From contig MNCI01025132.1 in NCBI GenBank assembly GCA_015680685.1, forward strand, positions 770,369 to 822,762: a DNA stretch of 52,394 nucleotides. Reading direction: 5' to 3'. Source of the DNA: Gnetum montanum. Lineage: Eukaryota; Streptophyta; Gnetopsida; Gnetales; Gnetaceae. This document shows, in pieces, positions 43,768-52,394 of this stretch; position 1 is the first letter of the stretch; every line of letters starts with the position of its first letter. The notes under the pieces are model-generated. The model searched no databases and was not told the origin of the DNA. It was given only the letters and a program-made list of their open reading frames with translations. The translations under genes were made by a program, and so were the position numbers.

Positions 43768-44050
43768 TGAATTTCTCATTTTTATTCAATTGATAATGGC
43801 CTTTACATCAATGAAAAATAGCAACTTATATAATGTTCAATTGTTTAACTTCTATAACGGTCAACCCTTTTGTAACAAGTCAACTCTTCAACTATTATAA
43901 CAACCAACCTTTCAACTTATGTAACGTCGTTCAACTTCTCTAACAACCGACCATAAAAATGAAAATAGCAACTAAATCCCTAAGGATAGTTTCTAAAGAC
44001 CAGGACAAACAAAAAAAAAAACATGTTTTAACAATTAAACACATTTAACA
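43768..44050 (-). repeat. 3' LTR of copia-2
   Basis: On the minus strand TGTTAAATGTG ... GAGAAATTCA, 283 bp, preceded by the purine run GTGAGAG (44057-44051). Possible left TSD GTAAC at 43763-43767. Edges are inferred from TG...CA ends and the purine tract, without a partner LTR to confirm. Confidence 0.65.
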
Positions 44051-44159
44051 CTCTCACATAAACTAAAAGTTTGCAAACTATCAGTTTAACAAGAATCATT
44101 CAATGTGCAGACTCAAAGCTATTTTCTCATCTTCTTGAATGTTGATAACTTGAAGGGTT

Positions 44160-44475
44160 TGGTTTGAATATCAGCGAGTTAATTTTCACTCTTACAAAAC
44201 ACCAAATCAATAACACTATCATTGCATAGATCTGGCAAGAAGTGAAATTTTACATCAATATGCTTATTTCTTTCATGTAGCATAGGATTTTTGGATAACT
44301 TTATAACGGAATTGTTGTCACAGAATATTGTAGTAGCCTCCTCTTGTTTGAAATATAGCTCATTAAGAAATTTTCTTAACCAAATAGCTTCACAAGCACA
44401 AGATGTTGCAGCAACAAATTCAACCTCTATGGTTGACAATGTAAAAATTGATTACTTCTTGGATGACTATGAAAT
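44160..44475 (-). pseudogene. Copia-2 RNase H
   Basis: STIEVEFVAATSCACEAIWL (Glu region), IFCDNNSVIKLSKNP (Asp kept) and HIDVKFHFLPDLCNDSVIDL: the usual copia RNase H order, in an open frame 44439-44179. Confidence 0.9.
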
Positions 44476-44679
44476 AGCCCCTGTGCCCATCATAAAAACA
44501 TATCTCGAAATGCTCTTCCTATCATCTTGATCTCTTGCATAATCACTATTAGTAAATCCTACAAAATCAAATGTCTCACCTTTCTTGTAAAATAACCCAA
44601 AATCTTTAGTCCTTTGCAAGTAACGAAATATTTTTTTAGCAGCCACAAATGCATCTTCTTTGGAGACTTCATGTATCTG

Positions 44680-45700
44680 CTAATAAGACTCACAACATAC
44701 ATTATATCGGGTCGTTGTAGTCAAACATATTAGACTCCCAACAATTTGCTTATAAAGTGTAGCCTCCACCTTGCTTCCTTTAGAATCTTTGTTTAGCCTC
44801 AAGCCAATTTTAATTGGAGTGCTTATAGAATTGCAATCCTTCATCTTAAACCTCTTCAAAATATCTCGAACATACTTCTTTTGAGAAATAAAAATTCTAA
44901 TGGGAGATTGCATGACTTCCATGCCAAGATAGTAATGCATTTTTCCAAGACCAATGATTTCAAACTCATCCATCATTGACTTTTTAAATTTTTCAAACGA
45001 ATCACTATCATTCCCAGTGAAAATAAGATCATCAACATATAAACATACAATGAACACTTTTCCTCCATCAATCTTTGTAAAAAGTGTATGCTCATATGGA
45101 CATTTTTGAAATCCCTTCTTAGAAAAATAGGTATTTATACAACTATACCAAGCTCTTAGAGCTTATTTTAGTCCATACAAAGCCCTTTTCAATTTATAAA
45201 CCTTGTGCTCACTACCAAGCTTCACAAAACCAAGGGATTGATTAATAAATACCTATTCCTCCAAGTCTCCATGCAAGAATGCAGACTTGACATTCACTTG
45301 GAAGATAAGCCATGAATTTTGTGTTGCCAATGCAATCATCAATCTATATCATGCTTTGCAACAGGAGCAAAGACTTCTTTATAGTCAATCCCATATTCTT
45401 GCTTGTATCCCTTAGCCACCAATCATGCCTTGTCAACTTCACCAGTCTCCTTTAGTTTTTTTTTTTTTTTTTTGAAAACCCACTTTACACCAATGGTTTT
45501 GTGCCTTTTTGGAAGATCAACCAGCTCCCAAGTACCATTTTTCTCAATGGCTTCAATTTCATCCTCCATTACCTTTCTCCATTTTGATTCTTTAATAGCA
45601 CTTTCAAAAGTTGTGGGATCACAATATGCAAACAAAGCAAAGTGGATGACTGGATCATCAAATTGGTCAATCCTAGTTGCCTCATAATCCATCATAAGAA
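44680..45700 (-). pseudogene. Copia-2 reverse transcriptase
   Basis: WRKVMEDEIEAIEKNGTWEL, RHKTIGVKWVFK (then a run of Lys from a poly-A tract of about 18 at 45453-45472, probably slippage), GEVDKA, KSAFLHGDLEE, YKLKRALYGLK, VCLYVDDLIFTGNDSD (YVDD intact, about 45050-45010), KMHYYLGMEVMQS and YVRDILKRFKM. Stops at about 45425 and 45160 and elsewhere break the frame. The RT ends at LYKQIVGSLI near 44730. Confidence 0.92.
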
Positions 45701-45880
45701 TCTTTTTAAATATGATGAGATTCAGCTTCTATTGCTTTTGGTGGAGTCTCAGCCTCCACAGTTCTTGGTGCTTCAGCCTTTGTGGCTTTTGGGATTTCAA
45801 CCTTCATAGTTCCTGGTGCTTCGAAGTCTGTAGTTCTAGGTTTTGTAGTTTTGGGTGCTGTGGAGTCTGTAGTTTCACCA
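45700..45880 (-). other. Copia-2 integrase-RT linker with short repeats
   Basis: On the plus strand, repeated pieces of the type TTTTGGTGGAGTCT / CTTCAGCCTTTGTGG; on the sense strand this is an Ala/Pro/Thr/Glu-rich linker (for example APKTTKP-like, EAPGTMKVEIPKAT). Low-complexity spacer, no domain. Confidence 0.6.
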
Positions 45881-46860
45881 TCGAAAATAATTGAAGTAGG
45901 CTACTGCCCATTCCAATTTCAAGTGCTCTCTGCCGGTCACAATCTTCTTTGTTAGAGGATTGTACAATTTATATGCTTTGGATGCTTCACTTACATCAAG
46001 AAAGACACATTTTTCACTCTTATCCTCTAGCTTCTTACTCTTCTCATCAAGGATATGTGTGTAGGCAATGCAATCCAAGATTTTGAAGTGATCCCCTGCT
46101 GGTTTCCTTCCACTCCAAGCCTCTTTGGGTATCATGTTTTAGACAGCAAAGGTGGGACTTTTGTTCTAAACATGGATGCTTCAATTCACAGCCTCCAACC
46201 AGAAGCTCTTTCGAATACTTCTTCTTGTCAAGAGGCTTCTCATCATATTAAGGATGGTTCTATTTTTCCTCTCTAATACACAATTTTGTTGTGGTGTATA
46301 GGGGGTTGTGAGCTCTCTTCGAATGCCATGATTCTTACAAAAAACATCAAACTCTTTTAAACATATTCTCCTCCATGATCTATACAAAGAGTCTTAAGGA
46401 TCTTTTCAAACTCATTCTCAACATGTGCCTTAAAGCTATTAAATGCATTAAAAGCTTCAAGCTTCTCCTACAAAAAAGAAACCCAACTTTTTCAAGTATA
46501 ATCATTAATGAAGGTGATCAAGTACCTCTTACATTCATTTGAAGATGGTTTTATTGGCCCACAAATGTCAAAGTGAACCAATTCAAGGAGATTCTTTACT
46601 CTCCATGATTTTCCTTGAAAGAATTGAGAATGACGTTGTTTACCAATAACACATTCTTCATAGACTTCGAAAGGAATTGTAATTTGAGGAAGACTAGTCA
46701 CCATATTTTTCTGTTGTAGAGTCTTTAATCCTCCAAAATGCAAGTGGCCATAGCTAAAATGCCAAAGCCATGTTGGGTCTTTTACTTTAGCCTTCAGGCA
46801 AGATTGAGCACTTTTGATCATCAATGAAAATAATCTATTGGAGTTCATTTAAACAACTGC
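45880..46860 (-). pseudogene. Copia-2 integrase
   Basis: WLWHFSYGHLHFGGLKTL with YEECVIGKQRHSQF: the zinc-binding H-H is kept but the first Cys of the C-x2-C pair reads Tyr. VHFDICGPIKPSS (Asp), FINDYT, IDHGGEYV (Asp, shifted, about 46385-46360) and QQNCVLERKNRT (Glu, about 46305-46270) follow. AWSGRKPAGDHFKILDCIAY and KCVFLDVSEASKAYKLYNP (46100-45950) are the C-terminal part. Broken by stops and shifts. Confidence 0.9.
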
Positions 46861-47049
46861 AATAGCTCCTCTTGAAGGATCATAAATTTCACAAACACCC
46901 TTCTAAATGGTTATTACATAATCCTTCTCTTGCAATTGACCAGCACTTAACAAATTGCTTTTCAAATCTAGAACATAAAAAACATTGGAAATTATTTCTA
47001 CAAAACCATTCTTGGTTCTAAACTTAATATCCCCCTTTTCCATTACATT
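46861..47049 (-). pseudogene. Copia-2 protease end / pre-integrase
   Basis: GDIKFRTKNGFVEIISNVFYV then LDLKSNLLSAGQLQEKDYVITI and CEIYDPSRGAIAVV are the end of protease and the pre-integrase linker. The frame upstream (47130-47050) reads into the gypsy-4 LTR and is not protein. Confidence 0.88.
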
Positions 47050-47891
47050 TGATGAGTGGCGAGGTACCCCTACACTCAACGATACGAATATGAGCGTTTC
47101 ACGCACAATCCAATCAAACTCCGCAGACAAACTAGTTGTGGTATCCAGATAGTTACTCGTAGATCGCAGTTTGTTGTCTTCCCACCTAGCCTAGTATTAG
47201 CTTTTTCACGTATGGTTTAGTCCAGAGTGAGGTGTATGATGTGTTCCTACACTAATGCTACTCCTAGGAATGATGGAAAATAATATCAACTAAGCTAGGA
47301 GAGAGAGTGTGAGAGAGAGAATCTAAACTAGCCTAAGTGCGATGAGCATCCGTTCCTTAATCATCCGTACACATCTTGGACCTCATGCATGGCTACCACT
47401 GGGATTACCAAGCGCATGGCCTAGGTATGCTACTAGGTTACCAAGTAGTCACACTTAAATCCTCATGATTAAGTCATACTCATTCCGCATTACTAGGAGA
47501 TAAGGGTAGAGAGATATTAACTAAGGAAGCAATACATAACAATAACAATTAAATAATTAAGCTAAGTGGATGCTACAATGATGAGGTAATCTCAATTTTT
47601 ATTACCGATCATGTGCATGTCTGAGTACATCACACTCGAATAAGGATGTCGTACAATTACAATCATCACACTGCGAGCATGCACTAGGAAAAAGGGTTGA
47701 GAGGAAAAACTGACAAAAAGTCCCTACCTTAATATTAAAAAACTACCCTCTTTTTCCAAATTTACCTACCTCTTATTTATAGATGAGGAGATAGGCTGCG
47801 ATATCGCGTACACGATATCATGTCTAGGCTATGATATCACATACGCAATATCATGGGTGCGATATCATGGCCAACAAGTCATGACTCATCA
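47050..47891 (-). repeat. 3' LTR of gypsy-4
   Basis: Plus-strand TGATGAGTGG ... TGACTCATCA, 842 bp; subfamily shared with 1-264. Minus-strand TATA box in CTCTTATTTATAG at 47770-47782. Two palindrome copies at 47798-47821 and 47831-47854. Confidence 0.93.
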
Positions 47892-47908
47892 TACCCCCAC
47901 GACTGAAT
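47892..47908 (-). promoter_or_regulatory. Polypurine tract of gypsy-4
   Basis: Minus strand ATTCAGTCGTGGGGGTA next to the LTR. Confidence 0.92.
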
Positions 47909-48082
47909 GAAAACCCATCCTCGAGTTAAAGCGAGAACAAGCTCCATTGATTACATAGTGGTAGGTATGTGATTATTGAATGACTAGAATGGATTCATGC
48001 CACAGTGTGGAATCAGAACAAACTTGAGACACAACACGAAGAACGCAAAAGAAAATCCTATAGCTACAAAATTGGGTGGAAC

Positions 48083-50904
48083 TCATGTAGTTCCTGGTGG
48101 AGGTGGCTCCTCCATGGGTGCCTTTCCCTTGTCTTGTGCTCTAGGTCTTGGGATTTGATTCCATCGAAGTATGGCCTGAAGTTTCACCTCTTCAGTTCAG
48201 GGATCCTGTGTCGTCCATGCTAATGTTCTAATGTTTGATGGAGTTGGCACCTCCCATGGGCATGGTAGTTGCAAAATTTTTTTATTTGCTTTGACATACC
48301 AAGCCACAAACACCTGTTGTTCCTCCTTGTAAGCTCTAGCTTTGTCTCTATATTCTTGAAAATCTGTGAGCCGTCGAGCCAAGTTTGTTGTGACACCTTT
48401 CTACCCCTGGTAGCTTGCTTTAACCACCTCGAGTTCAGAATTTGCAACCTCCAATTTTTGCAATGTTTTCTTGTGTTCTGCAAATTTTGTTTCTTATTTA
48501 ACATAGGTGATGGCTAGCTATTGCCCAAGCTCTATTCTCAGGTGCCTTGCTATTAACATGGCAAGGTTGGCATATCGCAGGTTTGCCAACTCCATGTACT
48601 CTATAAGGTCCTGGATCTGTAGGTCCCAGCTCTTAACTTCCACCTGGTGGACAAACACGTATGTGTCCAATATGGGCCACCAGTCAGTGTGTTGAGCACT
48701 GAGAGCGTTGACATGGGCCTTGGCCATATGGATCTCCTTCTCGATGATTTTTTTATACATCCCCACCTGGTCCCATAAATGCTCCTTCAGTTTCTCATGC
48801 CGTTTAGCCTCATTTTGCCATGCGCTTATTTCAATGGCCATCTTCTGACGGATGGCATGTACCTTCTCCATTGAGAGGGTTTGATTTTCCCTAGCTAAAC
48901 GATTCATGTCTTGGTTGATCCTAATTAGTTGTTCTGACAATTGTTGAAAATGTTCTTCAAGAACATTCTTTTATTTCTCCATAGAGGTCAACTGAAGGTT
49001 GTCAGCAACAAGTTGTTTGTTCTCCTCTTGTAAGGCTTTGAGTACCTTGGTGTGTGCATAAGTGTGCGCTTGTGCCACAGAGGCATCCCAAATAGCCTTC
49101 TCTTTTTCTTCTACCACCCTTTTATTCTCTATCAACAATTTAGTAAGTTGCTCAGTTCTGAAAGTATCCAGCTAGTCTGCAGGAACGAATTAAGAAGGAT
49201 CCACGTTTCTTGCAATCTTTGCACTTCTACTTTAGCGTGCTAAGACCTCATCTCCATCAAGACCAGCTTCCCTTTGATGGAAATGAGGTCTGATCGTATT
49301 GCTGTAACATCCTGTGGGATGTCAAACAAGGACGTCATTACCTGTCCTATTTGTAGCAATCGGCCAAGTACATCCTCATGTTCTGTAGGAGTCATGGAGG
49401 TACCCGGCTAGAGTTTGAGCATCCTGTGCTCCTGTAAGATCTGTCGATGTCACAACAAGCACATTGAATGATTCTTTAATGTGGTCTACGACCACTTCTA
49501 TGGCTCCTGTTGCATCCTAGTGCTGCATGACCACCACTGTGGCCCGTTCACCAGTTTCTAACTACACCTGAAAGGACGCAGTGTTCCCTGAAATTTATTG
49601 TGACCAAGCACTCTCTCCTCCTCCTGTCTAAATGGACAGTTCACCCCATGCATGATCTATAGAACTCATAGGTTGTACAGCGTCATCGATGACACGGAAG
49701 AGATTTTCGTCATCATGACTACCCCAACTGACTGTCTTAGTGATGGCCTTGAGATGGCTTATCGACAGTCTATAATCTTACGGTGGTGGCGGTGGTTGAT
49801 CCTACTGGCCCGTGCTAGGCCCTGCTTCTTGTTATTGGCTGGGTCCCATGCTTGGAAGTTGGCTAGGTCCTGCAAGTTGAGTTGTAGTTGGCCCTGCTGT
49901 CTGTTCTTTTTTTGTTTTGACCTAAGCGTCTCACCAGTGATTTTCCTTGCAACTAGTGGCTTTAGCAATTCAGCATACAAAGAATTTTAGGCTTTTTGGA
50001 GGACATCATTAGTGTATCCTCTGATACGAGCATGTCTGCATAGCTTCCTGATAAGACAAGGAAAGGGCAACGTAAACTTCCATGTCTTCCGTTCTTCAAA
50101 CCACCTCAGGATCTCTATNATAAACTTCCATGTCTTCCGTTCTTCAAACCACCTCAGGATCTCTATAAAATATAGATGAGGCAGGTTAGCATTAACTTTT
50201 CCCATCAACACTGCACATCCTCTTGCTGCATATGTTGAAATTATTTCTAAACCTTTTGTGGGGAAGATGTAATAAGTCCCTATTTTGAAATAAATCACCT
50301 ATTCCATTGTCAACTCCCCAAAGGTCTTATCTTCCTTATTGTACACCCTGTCTAACCAAACTTGTCATGCATCAGGGTCTAAGTGGGTAGACAACTGAGC
50401 AACCTTTGGCCCTGTATTCAGAAGGTTTAATACTTTCAAAATGGCTTGAATAGAGAAACCAACAGTCACACCACAAATGTTAACTGTGCTGCCTTGTTCT
50501 TTGTTATGCCAAAATTGGTACGTTTCCCCGAAGTACTAGGCACCACTTTCAAAGAGGGTAGGCCATAATGGAGATCCTTTGAGGTGATCCCTAATGTCCT
50601 TCGGAGCAAATTCTACGAAAGGTCCAAAGTTTAATTCCATGATCACTATAGTAAGTATGGACCTTTCATGGATGGCTTAAACACAATCCTAGGGCAACAT
50701 GAGATGTCGTCCCTGTTTAAACGCTGCAGCAACTCCTCCTTCCACCTGCCTTGATTGTACAATGGCAAAGTCTTCTTGGTGGATACTAAATTATTGTTCC
50801 TCCTACTTTGCATGTTGTTTAGCAGGAACTTGTCCTTCACCTCTCCTAGGTCGCTTGATCCCACCTTGAATAGGACCTTCCTATTGTCTTCGTTTCGGGG
50901 CCAT
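48083..50904 (-). pseudogene. Env-position coding region of gypsy-4: basic N-terminus, unknown domain, coiled coil
   Basis: The ATG at 50904 follows a splice-acceptor-like TGATTGCAG. One frame is readable for over 1,100 bases with about nine stops, mostly explained by CAG/CAA to TAG/TAA. It begins MAPKRRQ and has a second basic cluster KRPRRGEG (possible nuclear signals). A globular stretch follows (MELNFGPFVEFAPKD near 50640; YQFWHNKEQGSTVNICGVTV near 50510; VIYFKIGTYYIFPTKGLEII near 50290; HARIRGYTNDVLQKA near 50030), then a Gln/Lys-rich part. After a poorly framed middle (49750-49250), a long coiled coil runs 49130-48200 (NKRVVEEKEKAIWDASVAQ, EQLIRINQDMNRLARENQTL, KVEVQRLQ-type heptads) and the product ends KGKAPMEEPPPPGTT at TGA 48085-48083. 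It resembles in layout the plant proteins annotated as putative plant transposon domain, but I do not recognise it with certainty. No membrane segment, so it is not a classical envelope. Confidence 0.6.
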
Positions 50905-50916
50905 CTGCAATCACAC
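50905..50916 (-). promoter_or_regulatory. Splice-acceptor-like site of gypsy-4
   Basis: Minus strand CTCGTGTGATTGCAG (50919-50905) precedes ATG. The homologous sites TTTTGTGTGCAG (gypsy-1, before 9772) and TTGTGTGTGCAG (gypsy-2, before 31251) keep AG|ATGG. It would make a subgenomic mRNA for the downstream frame. Confidence 0.5.
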
Positions 50917-51181
50917 GAGCCTAATCGTTAGTAAGGTTGTATACCAAAGTTAGGTTGCTTTATCTCCGTGTGATGTTACTTATTAGGAGAAAATGTCCCC
51001 AAAAGATTATAATATTGAATCCTCTTGCTTAGGTTGTTTCCAAATCTAGCTTCTTGATATAACTAAGGAGATGAAATTATTTTTGGTGCATTTATCCTTA
51101 ATTTTATAATTAATTAGCCTTAATAATGTTCTTCAGGTGATGATGAATTTCAAAAAATTTATGCTCTATTCAGCATGTGCC

Positions 51182-51198
51182 CCTCCCCCATGACTAAG
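51182..51198 (-). promoter_or_regulatory. Second polypurine-tract-like motif in gypsy-4
   Basis: Minus strand CTTAGTCATGGGGGAGG; same position relative to the acceptor site as in gypsy-1 and gypsy-2. Confidence 0.5.
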
Positions 51199-51355
51199 CT
51201 AAACACTCTAGGTTTAAGTAGGTTCAAACAGAATAAAAATCAAAGGACCAGCAAGCAAGTTATGGATATGAAATCAAGGGGCGTGCAATCATGAGTTGTA
51301 GAGAGAAATTTGAAAAACTTCCCCCACGTTAATAGTTGCAAATGATGTTAATTAG

Positions 51356-51458
51356 CGGGGGGGGGTTGCGTATATATATATTTTTGGGACATGATATCAT
51401 GTACGTGATAGCGCAGACGCGATATCGGGTACGTGATAGCGTGGACACGATATCGCGG
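51356..51458. repeat. CpG palindrome array outside an LTR, with poly-G and (TA)n
   Basis: A run of G (51357-51365), (TA)5 at 51371-51380, then two palindrome copies (51391-51414 and 51419-51442) and a half (51446-51457). The same motif otherwise occurs only at the U3 edge of LTRs. It lies in a stretch of about 440 bp that gypsy-1 lacks between its two UTR landmarks. Confidence 0.7.
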
Positions 51459-51780
51459 CCTATCGATGTTAGGGCACTTTATAGAATGTATCAATTTTTT
51501 AGTAAATTAAACGATGTAGACTAAGGACATCTGGATGAGTGTTCAAGGGTTCTAGAGTAATTCAACTAGTTTTGAAGGCATGAAAATTATGATGGTGTGG
51601 AATTTATTAATAAGGACCTTGAATGGTAAGGGAGAGAAAAAGGCTATGTGATGATGGTTCATAGGAACGTTTGAATTGGAGGGATAGTAATAAGGGAAAG
51701 AATATCATTGAAAATACATTGAGGGTAATAGATGATGTGCGGAAGATGTGTTATGAGTGCAAATTACAAAAATTACACAA

Positions 51781-51821
51781 GTGGGTCCTCCCCAAAGTAG
51801 GTTCCAACCTATAATGCCCTT
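51781..51821 (-). other. Conserved 3' UTR block, gypsy-4
   Basis: Plus-strand GTGGGTCCTCCCCAAAGTAG and then ATAATGCCCTT; matches the block of the other copies. Confidence 0.6.
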
Positions 51822-52394
51822 GCGTAACCACACCTTAAAATGTCTGTAGGTACTAGAAGGGTTAAATGTAATCCACACTGGTTCCACAAAACACACACAT
51901 GTAACTATCACTGGAATGAGGTAAGAATTCTACACTATACGAGACACGAGCTACAATTACATGAACAATGAGATGAGACGAACTATAGAAGATGTGTCAT
52001 TAACCCTTACATGAGATAACGGACCCAGGGCATAATGAATCCTGCGTGTAAAGCATGATTAATGTGTCATTAACCCTTCATTCCAAGATCAGGATCAAGT
52101 CCATTCCTCTGGTCAGTGACACCACATTTTTTCATCCCATGATGAGTGACTAAGAGAGTACCATAACAACAAGGTGTACAATCACTTGGCATTTTGTTCA
52201 AGGGAGGAGGGGTTTTTACTTTGTAGCACTTTCTTTGTTTCTTTTTTTTTTCTTTTTGAATGAATGCTGAATCTAGAGAAGCTACCAACCCTCAGGCATG
52301 GATGCATGTCTTTCTAGTGGGACCCCCTAGAATAGCATTGGATTTTTGAGTGCCTTGTGATTACTCTTACTCCCATTTTGCGTTAGATCTACAA
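51822..52394 (-). other. Gypsy-4 3' UTR to the window end
   Basis: Only scattered homology to gypsy-1 and -2 (GGCATGGATGCATGTCTTTC near 52297). No open frame of interest; a 22-bp pyrimidine run lies at 52233-52257. Confidence 0.5.

Larger units (their letters stand above)
43768..47049 (-). mobile_element. Copia-2: degenerate Ty1/copia element, 5' part beyond gypsy-4
   Basis: Minus strand: protease/pre-integrase (47049), integrase, RT, RNase H, purine tract, 3' LTR (44050-43768). It is interrupted at 47049 by the LTR of gypsy-4; the rest must lie past the window end. Different family from copia-1 (VKWVFK, YVDDLIFTGN, KSNLLSAGQLQEK motifs; Tork-like by my reading). It is better preserved than most copies here. 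Confidence 0.88.
47050..52394 (-). mobile_element. Gypsy-4: 3' half of a gypsy element with a large extra coding region
   Basis: 3' LTR 47050-47891, polypurine tract, then an extra coding region (50904-48083) and the family 3' UTR up to the window end. gag and pol are expected outside the window. The UTR blocks (splice acceptor, second polypurine-like motif, GGGTCCTCCCC block, and GCATGGATG.CATGTCTTTC.AGTG near 52297-52320) match gypsy-1 and -2 in order. It is inserted in copia-2. The left TSD would be ACATT (47045-47049), with the partner outside. Confidence 0.9.

Noticed and set aside
47050-47130. N-terminal extension of the copia-2 frame
   Set aside because: The codons are LTR sequence of gypsy-4; the copia frame stops at the insertion point.

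Overview
The window looks like nuclear DNA of a large, repeat-rich vascular plant genome. Almost all of it is old, nested LTR retrotransposons with plant-type features: Ty3/gypsy elements whose primer-binding sites (PBS) match the 3' end of plant tRNA-Asp, Ty1/copia elements (one with an initiator-Met PBS), 5-bp target-site duplications (TSDs), AT-rich flanks and widespread CpG-to-TpG decay. The sequence does not let me name the species. I see no rRNA, tRNA, CRISPR or organelle genes, and every retrotransposon reading frame is broken. The gypsy elements resemble the Athila-like (non-chromovirus) branch: tRNA-Asp PBS, the RT motif VFMDDFS, the RNase H tail LQEF...VADHLSRL, no chromodomain, and an extra coding region in the env position in one copy.

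Layout, left to right. 1-264 is the end of a plus-oriented gypsy LTR, inserted in the integrase of gypsy A (minus, 265-7021, 5' LTR 6132-7021). 7022-7421 is unassigned. Copia-1 (plus, 7427-19712, TSD ATGTA, 248-bp LTRs) contains gypsy-1 (minus, 8550-15746, TSD CCTAC), which lacks RT, RNase H and integrase, and a solo gypsy LTR (18359-19255, TSD CCAAT). 19718-20419 is unassigned. Gypsy-3 (plus, 20425-42071, TSD GTCAG) has a degenerate gag-pol at 21409-28170. Its 3' region contains an opposite-strand gypsy-2 block (about 29920-39835) and a second solo LTR (40293-41049, TSD AACAC, with a 166-base N gap). 42077-43440 is AT-rich and unassigned. 43498-43665 (minus) is the only candidate host-gene piece: a first exon that could encode a mitochondrial presequence and ends at a splice donor. 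About 100 bp upstream of it is the 3' LTR of copia-2 (minus, from 43768), which is interrupted by gypsy-4 (minus, 47050 to beyond the window end).

The most unusual items are these. (1) Gypsy-4 has a degenerate coding region of about 940 codons (50904 to 48083) behind a splice-acceptor-like site that the related copies share but follow with only short sequence; it ends in a long coiled coil. (2) The gypsy 3' UTRs share a hairpin whose stems change sequence but keep pairing; gypsy-3 has it in three tandem copies. (3) Arrays of a CpG-rich palindrome (GCGATATCGC arms around GTAC) sit at the U3 edge of the LTRs. (4) A second copy of the polypurine-tract motif lies upstream of the real one. (5) Gypsy-1 lost pol by a deletion that kept the reading frame. 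(6) One LTR has a PBS on one side and a polypurine tract on the other. Several single-N positions sit between near-identical 45-53 bp copies and look like unmerged contig ends.
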